A DNA stretch of 64,000 nt. Source: Nitrospira defluvii. GTDB lineage: Bacteria > Nitrospirota > Nitrospiria > Nitrospirales > Nitrospiraceae. The stretch covers positions 1 through 64,000 of the forward strand of contig WYAX01000009.1 in NCBI GenBank assembly GCA_011525625.1. The letters run 5' to 3'. The notes under the pieces are model-generated. The model made no database searches. It saw only the letters and a program-made list of their open reading frames with translations, and was not told the DNA's origin. Both the position numbers and the translations under genes were made by a program. Shown here one piece after another: positions 33,281 to 41,885 of this stretch (positions within the stretch are counted from its first letter, which is position 1; every line of letters starts with the position of its first letter).

Positions 33281-33979
33281 ATGAATATTCCTGAGCACAA
33301 TCCTACCCCTGAAGGGACTGAATCTGCCCCTCTTCCAGCTCCCCTTCTTAGCGAGTCCGTCTGGTCACCCCTCGCCTACACCGGCCTTCTCCACTTTCTC
33401 TTGGATGGTGGGATGACGGCCCTGTCGGCGCCTACCCAACTCGTTTACTTACAACTTGTCCGAGAAGCATTCGGTCGCCGCCGCAATCCCGTGGCGATGA
33501 CACTGGATCGTATGCAAGCTCGCACGGGATTGAGTCGCTCCACTATTCACCAGGCGCTCCAACGGCTGGCACATCCGGATGTGGATATCGTGAATGTCGT
33601 TCATCCAGGAGGGGGAAAACGCGCCGGTCTGTATGAGCTCAGACCATGCTCCTATCAAAAACTCGTAAGCCAGCAGGCGAAGCCATTGCGGACGCGTCGC
33701 CGGCCAAAGCTGCTAGATGCATCAGATGTGCGGTCGATTGAGAACTTGCTCGCACATTTAAGCGAGGAAGATCGGGCGGATTTGCAGATCGTCTACGAGT
33801 CGCTGCAGGCCTCTGAGCGGAAATCTCTTGAGGAAGAAGTGCGCGCTCGGTTTCATGATATCGGCCAGAATCCTGATAAAACGACGTTTCAGCAAGGCCT
33901 GCTCTTTTATTTGCTGAAGCAGCGAATGTACGGACGGCTCAGATCAAAGTACCCCACCTTATCTTCGCCATCCCAATAA
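33281..33979 (+). CDS. HTH-domain protein linked to plasmid replication/partition
   Basis: A 232-residue protein. Residues 45-115 form a winged-helix domain (LSAPTQLVYLQLVREAF, MTLDRMQARTGLSRSTIHQA, LQRLAHPDV). The C-terminal half is helical, with DVRSIENLLAHLSEEDRADL and a final LLFYLLKQRMYGRL. This layout is seen in plasmid copy-control or replication-accessory proteins, but no exact family is assigned. It is followed by a 478-base region with palindromes and then parAB, so a role in replicon maintenance is likely. The ribosome binding site at ATG 33281 is weak. Confidence 0.7.
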   Translation: MNIPEHNPTPEGTESAPLPAPLLSESVWSPLAYTGLLHFLLDGGMTALSAPTQLVYLQLVREAFGRRRNPVAMTLDRMQARTGLSRSTIHQALQRLAHPDVDIVNVVHPGGGKRAGLYELRPCSYQKLVSQQAKPLRTRRRPKLLDASDVRSIENLLAHLSEEDRADLQIVYESLQASERKSLEEEVRARFHDIGQNPDKTTFQQGLLFYLLKQRMYGRLRSKYPTLSSPSQ

Positions 33980-33996
33980 GATCCCAATCCATCTCA

Positions 33997-34016
33997 GAGT
34001 TGCGCCCGCGCAACTC
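33997..34016. promoter_or_regulatory. GC-rich palindrome 1 (parS candidate)
   Basis: GAGTTGCGCCCGCGCAACTC: nine-base perfect arms around a CC centre. A reverse-oriented copy lies at 34216-34234, and both are followed by an AAATATT run. Two equal palindromes 220 bases apart upstream of parAB fit a partition site bound by ParB, or a ParA operator. Confidence 0.65.
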
Positions 34017-34215
34017 TCAAATATTCTACGATTGTCAGCTAGACCATTACGCGGAATATGAACATTTGTACATTATACGCTGGCTCATACAAACATACTT
34101 AAACCATATCGAGATTAATACAACGGCAAGATAAGGTTTATAATTATATTTCACGCACATTTAAAAGTATTGAATCGAACACTTATGCCATATCCAGCCC
34201 GCATCGCATCTCCTT

Positions 34216-34234
34216 GAGTTGCGCGGGCGCAACT
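34216..34234. promoter_or_regulatory. GC-rich palindrome 2 (parS candidate)
   Basis: GAGTTGCGC-GG-GCGCAACT, the inverted form of 33997-34016; eight bases of the right arm match. The surrounding 33980-34457 is AT-rich and has no gene. GTCCGGA occurs twice (34389-34395, 34416-34422) near a TATACAT element at 34431, a possible autoregulated parA promoter. Confidence 0.65.
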
Positions 34235-34457
34235 GCGAAATATTTGTGCTTTGAGCTGAGTGAATATAGTTATTATATAAAGTAGTTGACAGACTGCACC
34301 GTCAGGCGTAAGGAAAACATCTAATTGCTGCCCCATGTCCACAAGCTAATCCTGTGCATGTTAGACAAAACGCCATGGCAAGTTAGATGTCCGGACCTGG
34401 TGGGTTATTCTTATCGTCCGGAGTCTGGCCTATACATAGTAGGTCAAGGAGGTACTA

Positions 34458-35309
34458 ATGCCGAATGTAGTGGCCGTTATTAACCAGAAAGGTGGAGTTG
34501 GCAAAACCACGACGGTGGTGAACCTCGCGGCAGCACTTTCTAGACTTGGTCATCCCGTTTGCGTGGTCGATATTGACCCGCAAGCGAATGCATCTTCGAC
34601 ACTTGGGAAGGTAAGTCCATACGAAGCCAGAGTGACTGCCGCCACACTACTGATGGATAACAAACGCGATGAGGACATGACCGCACCGTGGTATGACACC
34701 ATCGAGAAAGAAGTTCGCCTCATCTACGGCCATGTGTCCTTGACCAAAGCAGATCGTGAACTTCCCAGGGTGTATCCGACGATGCCCTCTATCGTGTTGA
34801 AGCGCCGCCTGGAGCAGATGGCATTTGGGGATGATGATATTGTCTTGATTGACTGTCCGCCAACCCTGTCGATCCTCACGATCAACGCTCTAGTCGCTTC
34901 AGACTACTACCTGACCCCCATGATGTCCGGATCTAAATACAGCATCACGGGATACGAGGACCTCATGGAGCTGGTGCGCGATGTAGTTGATAGCGCCAAT
35001 CCTGCCCTGAAGTGTTTGGGGATCCTTGTCACGCAGCATGATGGGCGGAAAAACGTCTGCAAATCCATGCGGGGCGTGATTGAACGTCGTTTCGGAGACC
35101 TTGTATTTAAGACTGCCATCCCATTGGCCGCCAAGATCCAAGAATCGGAATCGCTAAAGAAGACGATCTTTCAACTAGATCGGCAGAGCAATGCCGCGCG
35201 CGAGTTTATGGATTTAGGCCGCGAGGTCTTGGCGCGCATGGGGTTAGGTGCATTGGCGGAGCCTGAAGACATGGACGAACCGGTCGAGGTTGGGGCAGGT
35301 GAATCATGA
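34458..35309 (+). CDS. parA: ParA-family partition ATPase
   Basis: A 283-residue ParA/Soj ATPase. The deviant Walker A motif is INQKGGVGKTTTVVNLAAAL near residue 8, followed by VCVVDIDPQANASST, and the Walker B region is DDIVLIDCPPTLS. ParA proteins form ATP-dependent filaments or gradients on the nucleoid that segregate plasmids or chromosomes together with ParB. AAGGAGGT five bases before the ATG is an ideal ribosome binding site. There is no N-terminal HTH extension, which is the small ParA (type Ib/chromosomal) form. It overlaps parB by 4 bases. Confidence 0.95.
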   Translation: MPNVVAVINQKGGVGKTTTVVNLAAALSRLGHPVCVVDIDPQANASSTLGKVSPYEARVTAATLLMDNKRDEDMTAPWYDTIEKEVRLIYGHVSLTKADRELPRVYPTMPSIVLKRRLEQMAFGDDDIVLIDCPPTLSILTINALVASDYYLTPMMSGSKYSITGYEDLMELVRDVVDSANPALKCLGILVTQHDGRKNVCKSMRGVIERRFGDLVFKTAIPLAAKIQESESLKKTIFQLDRQSNAAREFMDLGREVLARMGLGALAEPEDMDEPVEVGAGES

Positions 35310-36436
35310 CGACCAAACAAGTCTCCAAAGCCAAAGAGGAGAAACCCCCTCTCTCGAAAGGCAAAGAGGCTAAATCGGAACGCCCAAAGTCCTCGCACCT
35401 GGCTGATCTTGAAGCCTCGTTTGATCGTGATGCTCGTCGTATTCGCCCGTTTGCCCTTCTCGGCTTGGATACACAAGGTGAGCAGCCCGGACCAGAGCCC
35501 ACAACGCCCAATAGCCCAATACCATCGACACCCCCCACCTCAGCTGTTGGTGGTAGCGCATCTGCATCCGTCCCGGTGAGTCCAGAAGCCACGGCTTCGT
35601 CTGTCGCTCCCAAAGTGGCTCCCGTGGTTGCGGAAGAGGGGGATCAACTACGTCGGCTAGAAGAGGTCGTCGAAGTGCCCCTCGATCGGCTGGTGCCGAG
35701 TCCTGACCAACCACGATCGGAGGTCGATCCTTCGGCTGACCAGGAGCTATTGGAATCAATTCGCGCTTATGGAGTCCTCACCCCCATTCAGATCCGACCT
35801 GTGGAGGAGGGCAAGTATGAAGTGGTGGCCGGCGAGCGGCGATGGCGGGCCTGTGCCTTGCTCGGCAAGACTTCGATTCCGGCTCTGGTACGTCGGAAGG
35901 ACCGAGACCGCGCCGCCGCCGAGGCGTTGATCGACAACGTTGTCCGGAAGGACCTGTCGGCCCTAGAGGAAGCCAAGGCCTATCAAGCCCTAATCGAACG
36001 GTATGGTTTTCAGCAGTCCGAGTTAGCCGAGCGCCTGGGCTGTCATAAATCACGCATTTCAAAGGCGCTCAGCATTCTGAAATTGCCAGAGACTATCTTG
36101 AACGTGTTCTTTGGACCTGAAAGTCACATGACGGCGGCCCACGCAGAAGCATTACTCCCTCTGGCTCATGACGAGCCACGTCTCCACGCGATCGCTCGCC
36201 GTGCCTCAAAAGAATCGTGGACTCGAGATCGCATCCGACAGGAAATCGATCGCAAACCAAGAATTAATGAAGGCGCCCAAGCTGTGCGGTTCGTGGAGCG
36301 TGGGAGGGGTGGAGACCGTGGGTTCATGCTGACCATTCTCTTTCATTCCAACAAGCCGCATGAAATCCCAATGATTGAAGAAGCCTTAAAACAGGCGTCG
36401 GAGCGCATCCAGGAGTTTCGTGACAAGTTGACCTAG
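35306..36436 (+). CDS. parB: ParB-family centromere-binding protein
   Basis: A 376-residue ParB/Spo0J protein. After a disordered extension of about 110 residues comes the ParB/Srx CTP-binding domain (VPLDRLVPSPDQPRSEVD, GVLTPIQIRP, VVAGERRWRACALLG, DNVVRKDLSALEEA), then the HTH (QQSELAERLGCHKSRISKAL) and a C-terminal dimerisation part. ParB binds parS, loads as a clamp using CTP and recruits ParA. Candidate parS palindromes lie upstream of parA at 33997 and 34216. The unusually long acidic/Pro-rich N-terminus is typical of plasmid or second-replicon ParBs. The start overlaps parA (ATGA). Confidence 0.95.
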   Translation: MTTKQVSKAKEEKPPLSKGKEAKSERPKSSHLADLEASFDRDARRIRPFALLGLDTQGEQPGPEPTTPNSPIPSTPPTSAVGGSASASVPVSPEATASSVAPKVAPVVAEEGDQLRRLEEVVEVPLDRLVPSPDQPRSEVDPSADQELLESIRAYGVLTPIQIRPVEEGKYEVVAGERRWRACALLGKTSIPALVRRKDRDRAAAEALIDNVVRKDLSALEEAKAYQALIERYGFQQSELAERLGCHKSRISKALSILKLPETILNVFFGPESHMTAAHAEALLPLAHDEPRLHAIARRASKESWTRDRIRQEIDRKPRINEGAQAVRFVERGRGGDRGFMLTILFHSNKPHEIPMIEEALKQASERIQEFRDKLT

Positions 36437-36599
36437 TCTGGGATCTTCGGTGAAAAGTTTCATTCAACTTACGAACAGACGGGCGGCATGCTGAACAACG
36501 TTGGCAATGGTTTTTCTCAGTCCGAAATATTTCAGCATTTTTGAATATTTATAGTATTACCGGATCGAGCACGAGCGATGAGAGGGTGCGAGAAGTGAG

Positions 36600-36608
36600 T
36601 TATCCACA
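36600..36608 (+). other. DnaA box in a plasmid-type origin
   Basis: TTATCCACA matches the strict DnaA-box consensus exactly. It lies 9 bases before the first of six iterons and 250 bases before repA, the usual arrangement of an iteron-controlled oriV. Confidence 0.8.
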
Positions 36609-36617
36609 GTCCCATCG

Positions 36618-36747
36618 CTACTTGAATGAAGATTTCGCGTTAGTTCGGTGAAGCTCACGCTAGTTGAGTGAAGAAAACGGCTCAATTCCTTCGCTAGTTG
36701 AGTGAAGAACGACGTAACTTGAATGAAGTCACGCTACTTCGATGAAC
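36618..36747 (+). repeat. Six iterons of a plasmid-type replication origin (oriV)
   Basis: Related copies of CTAGTTGAGTGAAGA begin at 36618, 36640, 36660, 36694, 36715 and 36734. Variants are CTACTTGAATGAAGA, TTAGTTCGGTGAAG, two identical CTAGTTGAGTGAAGA, TAACTTGAATGAAG and CTACTTCGATGAAC. Spacing is about two helical turns (19-22 bases) with one 34-base gap. A DnaA box stands in front and an AT-rich stretch behind (36750-36861). These are the expected binding sites of the RepA-like protein encoded downstream. Confidence 0.85.
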
Positions 36748-36861
36748 AACACAGTTTTTGTAAGACATTGATTGTGCAATACAAAGCAAGAATTAAGCGC
36801 CTGACAAGTCGTGTCCCTACGTTAGAATCTTACGAAAGAATTAATACATAACGTTACGCTG

Positions 36862-38265
36862 ATGGACGTTGATTTAACACCGCTTTCGGAACCGGATGAA
36901 GAGACTCTTTCCCCTGTCGGGATCTCCGCTGAGTTAGTCTTTCCCGGCACTCTTACCGATCCAGGCTCCTTGTCCGTTACCACTCCCGATCATCTCCTCA
37001 GCGAGCATATCTTGGGATCGATTCCACTGTGGGAAGCCAAAGGTCGGCCGACGGGAGCGAAACGAGCCTCTTACCAGAAGCAGATCTATAGAGATGTGTG
37101 GCGCAACGGCCGTCTGTGCAAAGTCTCGTTGGTGGTCTACGGTAGCGGCGATTTGGGGCTTCCAAATTCAATCGATCTCGAGTTCTTTCGGGGGTTTGAA
37201 CGGTGGACGAAAGCCGCGATGAGCAGCGGCGAGCCGTTTAATCAGTTAGTCAAGATCTCAGGGCGCGAATTGTTGGAGGCGAGCGGGAAAGGTCTTGGCG
37301 GGGCTTCGTATCAGGAAATGGATCGATTCTTCCTACGCATGGCCGGGACGATGATTGGCGCCGGGCGGGATTGGCGACAGGAAGGCGAATCAGGAGGAAC
37401 GGAGAAGCGTCCTCGCTCGAACAAGGGAATCGTTTTTCATATCTTTCAAACGGTAGTGTTGCCAGGGCAAGTCAATGCGGATGGCTTTGTGGCAGATAAG
37501 TACGAGGTTGAGCTTGCCACGTGGTATTGGATGAGCCTGCGGTCGGGCAATTGTATCGTCATCGATCATGAACTCTTTCGAGATCTTCATGGATCAATCA
37601 CAAAACTGCTGCATCAACTGTTGCATAACCTGTTTTACCTTGGGCGTGGAACGGCTTCACAAAAGTATTCCGAACTGGTCCGGAATTGGCAGATCAAGCG
37701 ACACAGTGCCCTGTCGCTGGTAAAGCAGCAATTAGATGAGGCTCATCGTGAGTTGCTCGAAAAGGAATTTATTTCGCGCTGGGAATATGTGCCGATTCGA
37801 ACGCCTGAGGGGAAGGAGTTTGAGATTATTTGGGAGGCGGGGCCAGCCTGGTGGGCGACGGATAAAAAGACGCGAGAATTCCGTGAAGAGATGGTCGGAG
37901 CCAGTCAGCGTGAATTGCCGCAGCTCGGACGAGAGCTCGACCCGTTCCTCCTCATTGAGCAATCGGATGAGAGCAGTCCCGAGAAGGATGAGGAACGAGA
38001 AGCTTCGAACGCGAGGCTATTGAGCATCGTGCTAGAGTTGTCCGGCCGACGGAAGGACCCAAAGGTGTGGGAGAAATGGTGGAAGCGCGCGATTGCCAGC
38101 GTGCCACATCCGATGATCTGGAGACGGATCGGCGAAGTGCGTGAGCGCAATGCGCGCGGCGAGCGTCTCAATATGGGCAGTTATTTGGCTAAACTAGTCT
38201 CGATTGATGCGACGCGATTGAATCTCCCTTGGACCACTCGAGATTCTGGTTCTTCAGAAAAGTAG
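36862..38265 (+). CDS. Plasmid replication initiator (RepA/RPA-like)
   Basis: A 467-residue initiator of the replication initiator protein A type: HILGSIPLWEAKGRPTGAKR, then YQKQIYRDVWRNGRLCKVSL, LVKISGRELLEASGKG, and WYWMSLRSGNCIVIDHELFR with KLLHQLLHNLFYLGRGTASQ, a winged-helix arrangement. Such proteins bind iterons, load the helicase and control copy number. Its position right after a DnaA box and six iterons strongly supports the role. The start ATG 36862 has a weak ribosome binding site, which may limit expression. It shows that the surrounding DNA is, or derives from, an autonomously replicating plasmid. Confidence 0.85.
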   Translation: MDVDLTPLSEPDEETLSPVGISAELVFPGTLTDPGSLSVTTPDHLLSEHILGSIPLWEAKGRPTGAKRASYQKQIYRDVWRNGRLCKVSLVVYGSGDLGLPNSIDLEFFRGFERWTKAAMSSGEPFNQLVKISGRELLEASGKGLGGASYQEMDRFFLRMAGTMIGAGRDWRQEGESGGTEKRPRSNKGIVFHIFQTVVLPGQVNADGFVADKYEVELATWYWMSLRSGNCIVIDHELFRDLHGSITKLLHQLLHNLFYLGRGTASQKYSELVRNWQIKRHSALSLVKQQLDEAHRELLEKEFISRWEYVPIRTPEGKEFEIIWEAGPAWWATDKKTREFREEMVGASQRELPQLGRELDPFLLIEQSDESSPEKDEEREASNARLLSIVLELSGRRKDPKVWEKWWKRAIASVPHPMIWRRIGEVRERNARGERLNMGSYLAKLVSIDATRLNLPWTTRDSGSSEK

Positions 38266-38328
38266 CATCCCTTCAACGCACACCCTCACGCGTCTACGTC
38301 TCGTATGATAGACGTCGCATATCAGCTA

Positions 38329-38376
38329 AATATGCTCCAAGTAGCATATTGCAACTTTATGTGATGTGACACATAA
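38329..38376. promoter_or_regulatory. Two palindromic operators upstream of hipBA
   Basis: AATATGCT-CCAAGT-AGCATATT (38329-38350) and TTATGTG-ATGTGA-CACATAA (38357-38376) both have six-base spacers and centres 27 bases apart. They lie 22 bases before hipB. HipB-type repressors bind such spaced palindromes, so autoregulation is likely. Confidence 0.7.
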
Positions 38377-38397
38377 TGATCAGCTAGGAAATAAGGC

Positions 38398-38655
38398 ATG
38401 TCGATGAAAGACCTCGCACGCGATCCACGACAGGTTGGAAATCTCGTACGCCGCGCCCGGAAGAAGCAGGGGCTCAGCCAGTCACAGCTGGGCGATAAGG
38501 CGGGATTGCGACAGGAAACGATTTCTCTGATCGAGACGGGTCATCCGGCAGCGAAGCTGCAGACCATACTGGGGATTCTGGCGGCGCTCGATCTCGAGCT
38601 TCGGATTGTGCCACGGTCGAAGGGGCAGGCTGCGGACATCGAGGAGATCTTCTGA
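38398..38655 (+). CDS. hipB: HipB-like antitoxin (XRE-family HTH)
   Basis: An 85-residue protein with a classical HTH: VGNLVRRARKKQGLSQSQLG, DKAGLRQETISLIETG, LQTILGILAALDLELRIV. This is the usual HipB architecture, including the C-terminal beta strand LELRIVPR used for dimerisation. It represses its operon and holds HipA inactive. Its stop overlaps the hipA start by one base, and two palindromes stand upstream. Confidence 0.9.
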   Translation: MSMKDLARDPRQVGNLVRRARKKQGLSQSQLGDKAGLRQETISLIETGHPAAKLQTILGILAALDLELRIVPRSKGQAADIEEIF

Positions 38656-39971
38656 TGTCCCGCCGCCGCGCCCATGCGCCATTGCGCGTGCTGCTAAATA
38701 ACCGACCGGTCGGCCGACTCAACAAGGCTGCCACGGGCGCCATTGATTTCCAGTATGAGCCCGCGTGGCTCGACTGGGAGTATGCAATGCCCGTGTCGTT
38801 GTCGCTTCCTCTTCGGGAGGACGCATACAGGGGGGCGGCGGTCACGGCGGTCTTCGACAATCTGTTGCCGGATTCCGATACGTTACGCCGGCGCGTGGCC
38901 GAAAAGGTCGGCGCGGCCGGAACAGATTTTTACAGCCTGTTGGCGGCCATCGGGCGCGATTGCGTGGGCGCGCTGCAGTTCATGGGGCTCGACGAGAATG
39001 CGCCCGATGGTGAGAGCGGCGCGATCACAGGTGAGTTGGTGAACGAGTCGGCGATAGAGAGACTACTGCAGGGCCTGTCGCAGGCTCCGCTAGGGCTGAG
39101 TCGGGATGTGGACTTTCGGATTTCTGTGGCCGGAGCCCAGGAGAAAACAGCGCTGCTCCGGCACAAGGGACAGTGGTGGAAGCCGTCGGGTACCACGCCG
39201 ACCACGCATATATTCAAAAAGCAGATTGGCCGCTTGCCAGATGGGATTGATCTGTCCAATAGTGTCGAGAATGAATTTTACTGCCTCAGGCTTGCCGCCG
39301 CGTTTGGGTTGCCGGTCACTAAGGCGGAGATGCAGGACTTCAATGGGATGCGGGCATTGGTCGTCGAACGGTTCGACCGGCGATGGACCGCGGACAAGCG
39401 CCTGCTGCGCATGCCCCAGGAGGACTTCTGTCAGGTGCTCTCGGTGCCGCCGACGAGAAAATATCAGAGTGAAGGCGGGCCGGGACTGATACAGATGCTT
39501 GAGGTCCTGAGAGGCAGCGATAGTCCGACGGTGGACCGAGAGACGCTATTGAAGGCGCAGATATTTTTTTGGCTCATTGGGGCCACGGACGGACATGCGA
39601 AGAATTTCAGCATCTTTCTCGGCCCCGGCGGCAGCTATCGCTTGACGCCGCTCTATGATGTGCTGACTGCCCAGCCAAGCCTTGAGGCAGGACAGGTGCA
39701 GCGCAAGCAGATGAAGCTTTCCATGTCGGTCGGCACGAACCGTCACTACCGGATCGATGAAATTCAGCGCCGGCATTTCGTGCAGACCGCACTAGCCGCC
39801 GGTCTCTCGAGATCAGCTATTGCCATGGTGCTAGAAGAGGTCGTGGACACGGCGCCCAAGGCGCTCGAAACAGTCGAGAATGCTCTGCCGAATGATTTTC
39901 CAACCGCTGTGTCTGTTTCCGTGAGCAGAGGTGTCAAACAGCGCCTCGACGTCCTTGTTGCCGCACCGTAG
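38655..39971 (+). CDS. hipA: HipA-family serine/threonine kinase toxin
   Basis: A 438-residue HipA kinase. The N-terminal couple_hipA domain (GRLNKAATGAIDFQYEPAWL) is followed by SVAGAQEKTALL (glycine-rich loop region), HIFKKQIGRLPDG with the ATP-binding Lys, FFWLIGATDGHAKNFSIFL with the catalytic Asp near 312, and LYDVLTAQPS with the metal-binding Asp. HipA toxins phosphorylate glutamyl-tRNA synthetase or other tRNA synthetases and induce persistence. All key residues are present and the length is normal. The gene directly follows hipB and lies next to the plasmid replicon, suggesting a role in replicon maintenance. Confidence 0.92.
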   Translation: MSRRRAHAPLRVLLNNRPVGRLNKAATGAIDFQYEPAWLDWEYAMPVSLSLPLREDAYRGAAVTAVFDNLLPDSDTLRRRVAEKVGAAGTDFYSLLAAIGRDCVGALQFMGLDENAPDGESGAITGELVNESAIERLLQGLSQAPLGLSRDVDFRISVAGAQEKTALLRHKGQWWKPSGTTPTTHIFKKQIGRLPDGIDLSNSVENEFYCLRLAAAFGLPVTKAEMQDFNGMRALVVERFDRRWTADKRLLRMPQEDFCQVLSVPPTRKYQSEGGPGLIQMLEVLRGSDSPTVDRETLLKAQIFFWLIGATDGHAKNFSIFLGPGGSYRLTPLYDVLTAQPSLEAGQVQRKQMKLSMSVGTNRHYRIDEIQRRHFVQTALAAGLSRSAIAMVLEEVVDTAPKALETVENALPNDFPTAVSVSVSRGVKQRLDVLVAAP

Positions 39972-40090
39972 TCTGTGTTGAAGCGCGCGACGTGACTCCA
40001 GCACAAGTGGGGGCAGATCGCCACAGCGAAGAGATTCAAGAAATCACATGTCCGCGCGATGTCACTGCTCCGGTTCCCACTGCCACTTAT

Positions 40091-40834
40091 CTATCTATCC
40101 CCGAGTTCACGTGTTTTCTCTGGCAGTGACTTCAGATGCAATTCTCCTCGGCTGCTGTCGAGGGTAATCTGATACGCCCCGAGAAAGCTCAATCCCAAGA
40201 GCCCGTCAACCGTAAATGGGAGATCGGGAAGGTCGTGGATTAAGACCTGGCTATTCCTGAGCTCTGCCCCGCCGATGCGAATCGCATCCAGTATCACCGC
40301 GTCCACCTGAACCGAACCGCTTGCGGTGTGCAACAGTACGCGTGTTGCGTAGGCGGTCGAGGCCAATCCAAGCTCCGTGGCAAGTCGACGCGAAATGATG
40401 GTCTGCGACGCACCGGTGTCGACAATGAGTCGTGCCTGTTTGGAGTCATTCAAGGTGGCCATGACAACGAGGACACTTCCCGAGCGTTCCACCGGAACGG
40501 CGGTAGCATGGGAATAGTCCAACAAGAGGGGAGAGGAGGGAGTTTTACCGACATGCTGCGGCGCGTTAGGGGGAAACGGCATGCCGGTCGGAGGCATCGG
40601 TCCTGTCGAGGCCTTAGGCGACAGAAGATTGACGGCGTGACAGGAGAGAAACTGGCGGGGACTATCTGTGAATACTGTCTTGCCATGGGCATCCACGCAC
40701 TCAAAGAGGGTGCCGTTTGCGAAGGTAGTCGGTACGACCAGCGGCACTAGTGTTAAGACGGTGAGGACTGTTGCCGGTGCCATCCGCGGTATGGGCAGAA
40801 CATCGAGCGGAGCTTGATTACACCGCGAGGTCAT
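40091..40834 (-). CDS. Secreted retropepsin-like aspartic protease with DUF4124 segment
   Basis: A 247-residue protein. An N-terminal signal-like segment (MAPATVLTVLTLVPLVVPTT) precedes a DUF4124-like strip (LFECVDAHGKTVFTDSPRQF). A single-domain clan AA aspartic protease follows, with LIVDTGASQTIISRRLA (Asp139), a psi-loop-like DAIRIGGAELRNSQVL, and DGLLGLSFLGAYQITLD. Such proteins work as dimers in the periplasm. The start is taken at ATG 40834, which overlaps the luxR-type gene upstream by 17 bases and gives a basic n-region; ATG 40783 would also leave a hydrophobic start. It is coupled to that regulator. Its substrate is unknown. Confidence 0.78.
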   Translation of the reverse strand: MTSRCNQAPLDVLPIPRMAPATVLTVLTLVPLVVPTTFANGTLFECVDAHGKTVFTDSPRQFLSCHAVNLLSPKASTGPMPPTGMPFPPNAPQHVGKTPSSPLLLDYSHATAVPVERSGSVLVVMATLNDSKQARLIVDTGASQTIISRRLATELGLASTAYATRVLLHTASGSVQVDAVILDAIRIGGAELRNSQVLIHDLPDLPFTVDGLLGLSFLGAYQITLDSSRGELHLKSLPEKTRELGDR

Positions 40835-41489
40835 GGATGTCCTGGTCCGCGGAAGGGACGGGCGCATTTGCGAGTTGAGCGAGCAGACGGTGGTCACTCA
40901 GCAGTCGGCTGACCACGGCGGTTCGGGTCGTCACCCGAGTTTTTTTCATCAAGCGTTTCAGATGATCCTTCACCGTGTGCTCGCTGATGCTCAGCTTGTT
41001 CGCAATTTCTTTGTTCGTGAGGCCCTCGAGGAGGTAGCGCATGACCGCTGCTTCGCGTGGTGTCAAATGAATCGGCGTGGCCGAGGCGGGGTGTGCATAG
41101 CCTCGTTCATCTGACAGCTCAAGTCGGTCAATCAGCACGAGTAGCTGCCCGTCACCAGGATGCAGCGGTGACGGGATACCAAATGCGCGGAGCATGATTC
41201 GACCAGAGCGAGACAAGGCGGTCTGAGAGAGGCGCACATTCTCCCAGTCGGTCGATTCGGGAGACGGAGGAAGCATTTGGATGAGTTCCTGGCAGAATGA
41301 TCGTATGACTGGAGGCAGGTCTACCGTTGGCCCTGGCCGCATGATCAATTCCTGAAGCAATGCGCGCCCGTCAGCATTGAGGTGCACCACTTGAAAGGTG
41401 GATGAAAGGAGAAGCACGCCGGTTTGAGCTGGTCGACTCGACTGGTCACTGTAGGGAAACGGCCAATGAGACTTCTGTGCAGCCACCAT
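40818..41489 (-). CDS. LuxR-family transcriptional regulator
   Basis: A 223-residue regulator. The N-terminal PAS-like region (LLLSSTFQVVHLNADGRALL) precedes a C-terminal LuxR/FixJ HTH: LTPREAAVMRYLLEGLTNKE, then IANKLSISEHTVKDHLKRLM and KKTRVTTRTAVV. There is no receiver domain, so it probably senses a ligand or partner through the PAS-like part. ATG 41489 is chosen because AAGGAC stands seven bases upstream; the open frame to 41576 adds 29 residues. It overlaps the aspartic protease gene and is divergent from the RHS gene at 41886, which it might control. Confidence 0.85.
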   Translation of the reverse strand: MVAAQKSHWPFPYSDQSSRPAQTGVLLLSSTFQVVHLNADGRALLQELIMRPGPTVDLPPVIRSFCQELIQMLPPSPESTDWENVRLSQTALSRSGRIMLRAFGIPSPLHPGDGQLLVLIDRLELSDERGYAHPASATPIHLTPREAAVMRYLLEGLTNKEIANKLSISEHTVKDHLKRLMKKTRVTTRTAVVSRLLSDHRLLAQLANAPVPSADQDIHDLAV

Positions 41490-41885
41490 AGTATGTCCTT
41501 GCTCCGAACGGAAGCCTGAGTCGTTCTTGCTGGAGGAGAAGCACTCCGGCGAGTCTAATGCCAGTACATGCAGCACTCAATCCCGCCTTCGGGGGCCCTC
41601 CTTCTGAGTAAGCGTCGGCGCTCCCTCGCCACCGTGCTCTCTTCTGCTGCAAGGTCCAGACATGTTCACTCTTCTTTCCACGAACGCCAGATTGAAGCAT
41701 TTACCACCCTTGACCCGTGTCGAATTCCTTCCTTTCTGTGAATCGACCAGCCTGTGACCTGATGCCCGCCAGATGGGTGTACATGCATCTGGGGTGATTG
41801 TGGAGATGACTCTGGCTCTACTACTCTCAGGCGCATGCACAAGTGGTTTCCCACCATCGACGTCATCGCGCAACAAGGAGCCAGA
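41490..41885. other. Divergent intergenic region between luxR-type and RHS genes
   Basis: A 396-base region without a convincing gene. It must contain promoters of both divergent genes. AAGGAG six bases before the RHS start is the only clear element; I see no strong palindrome. Confidence 0.45.
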
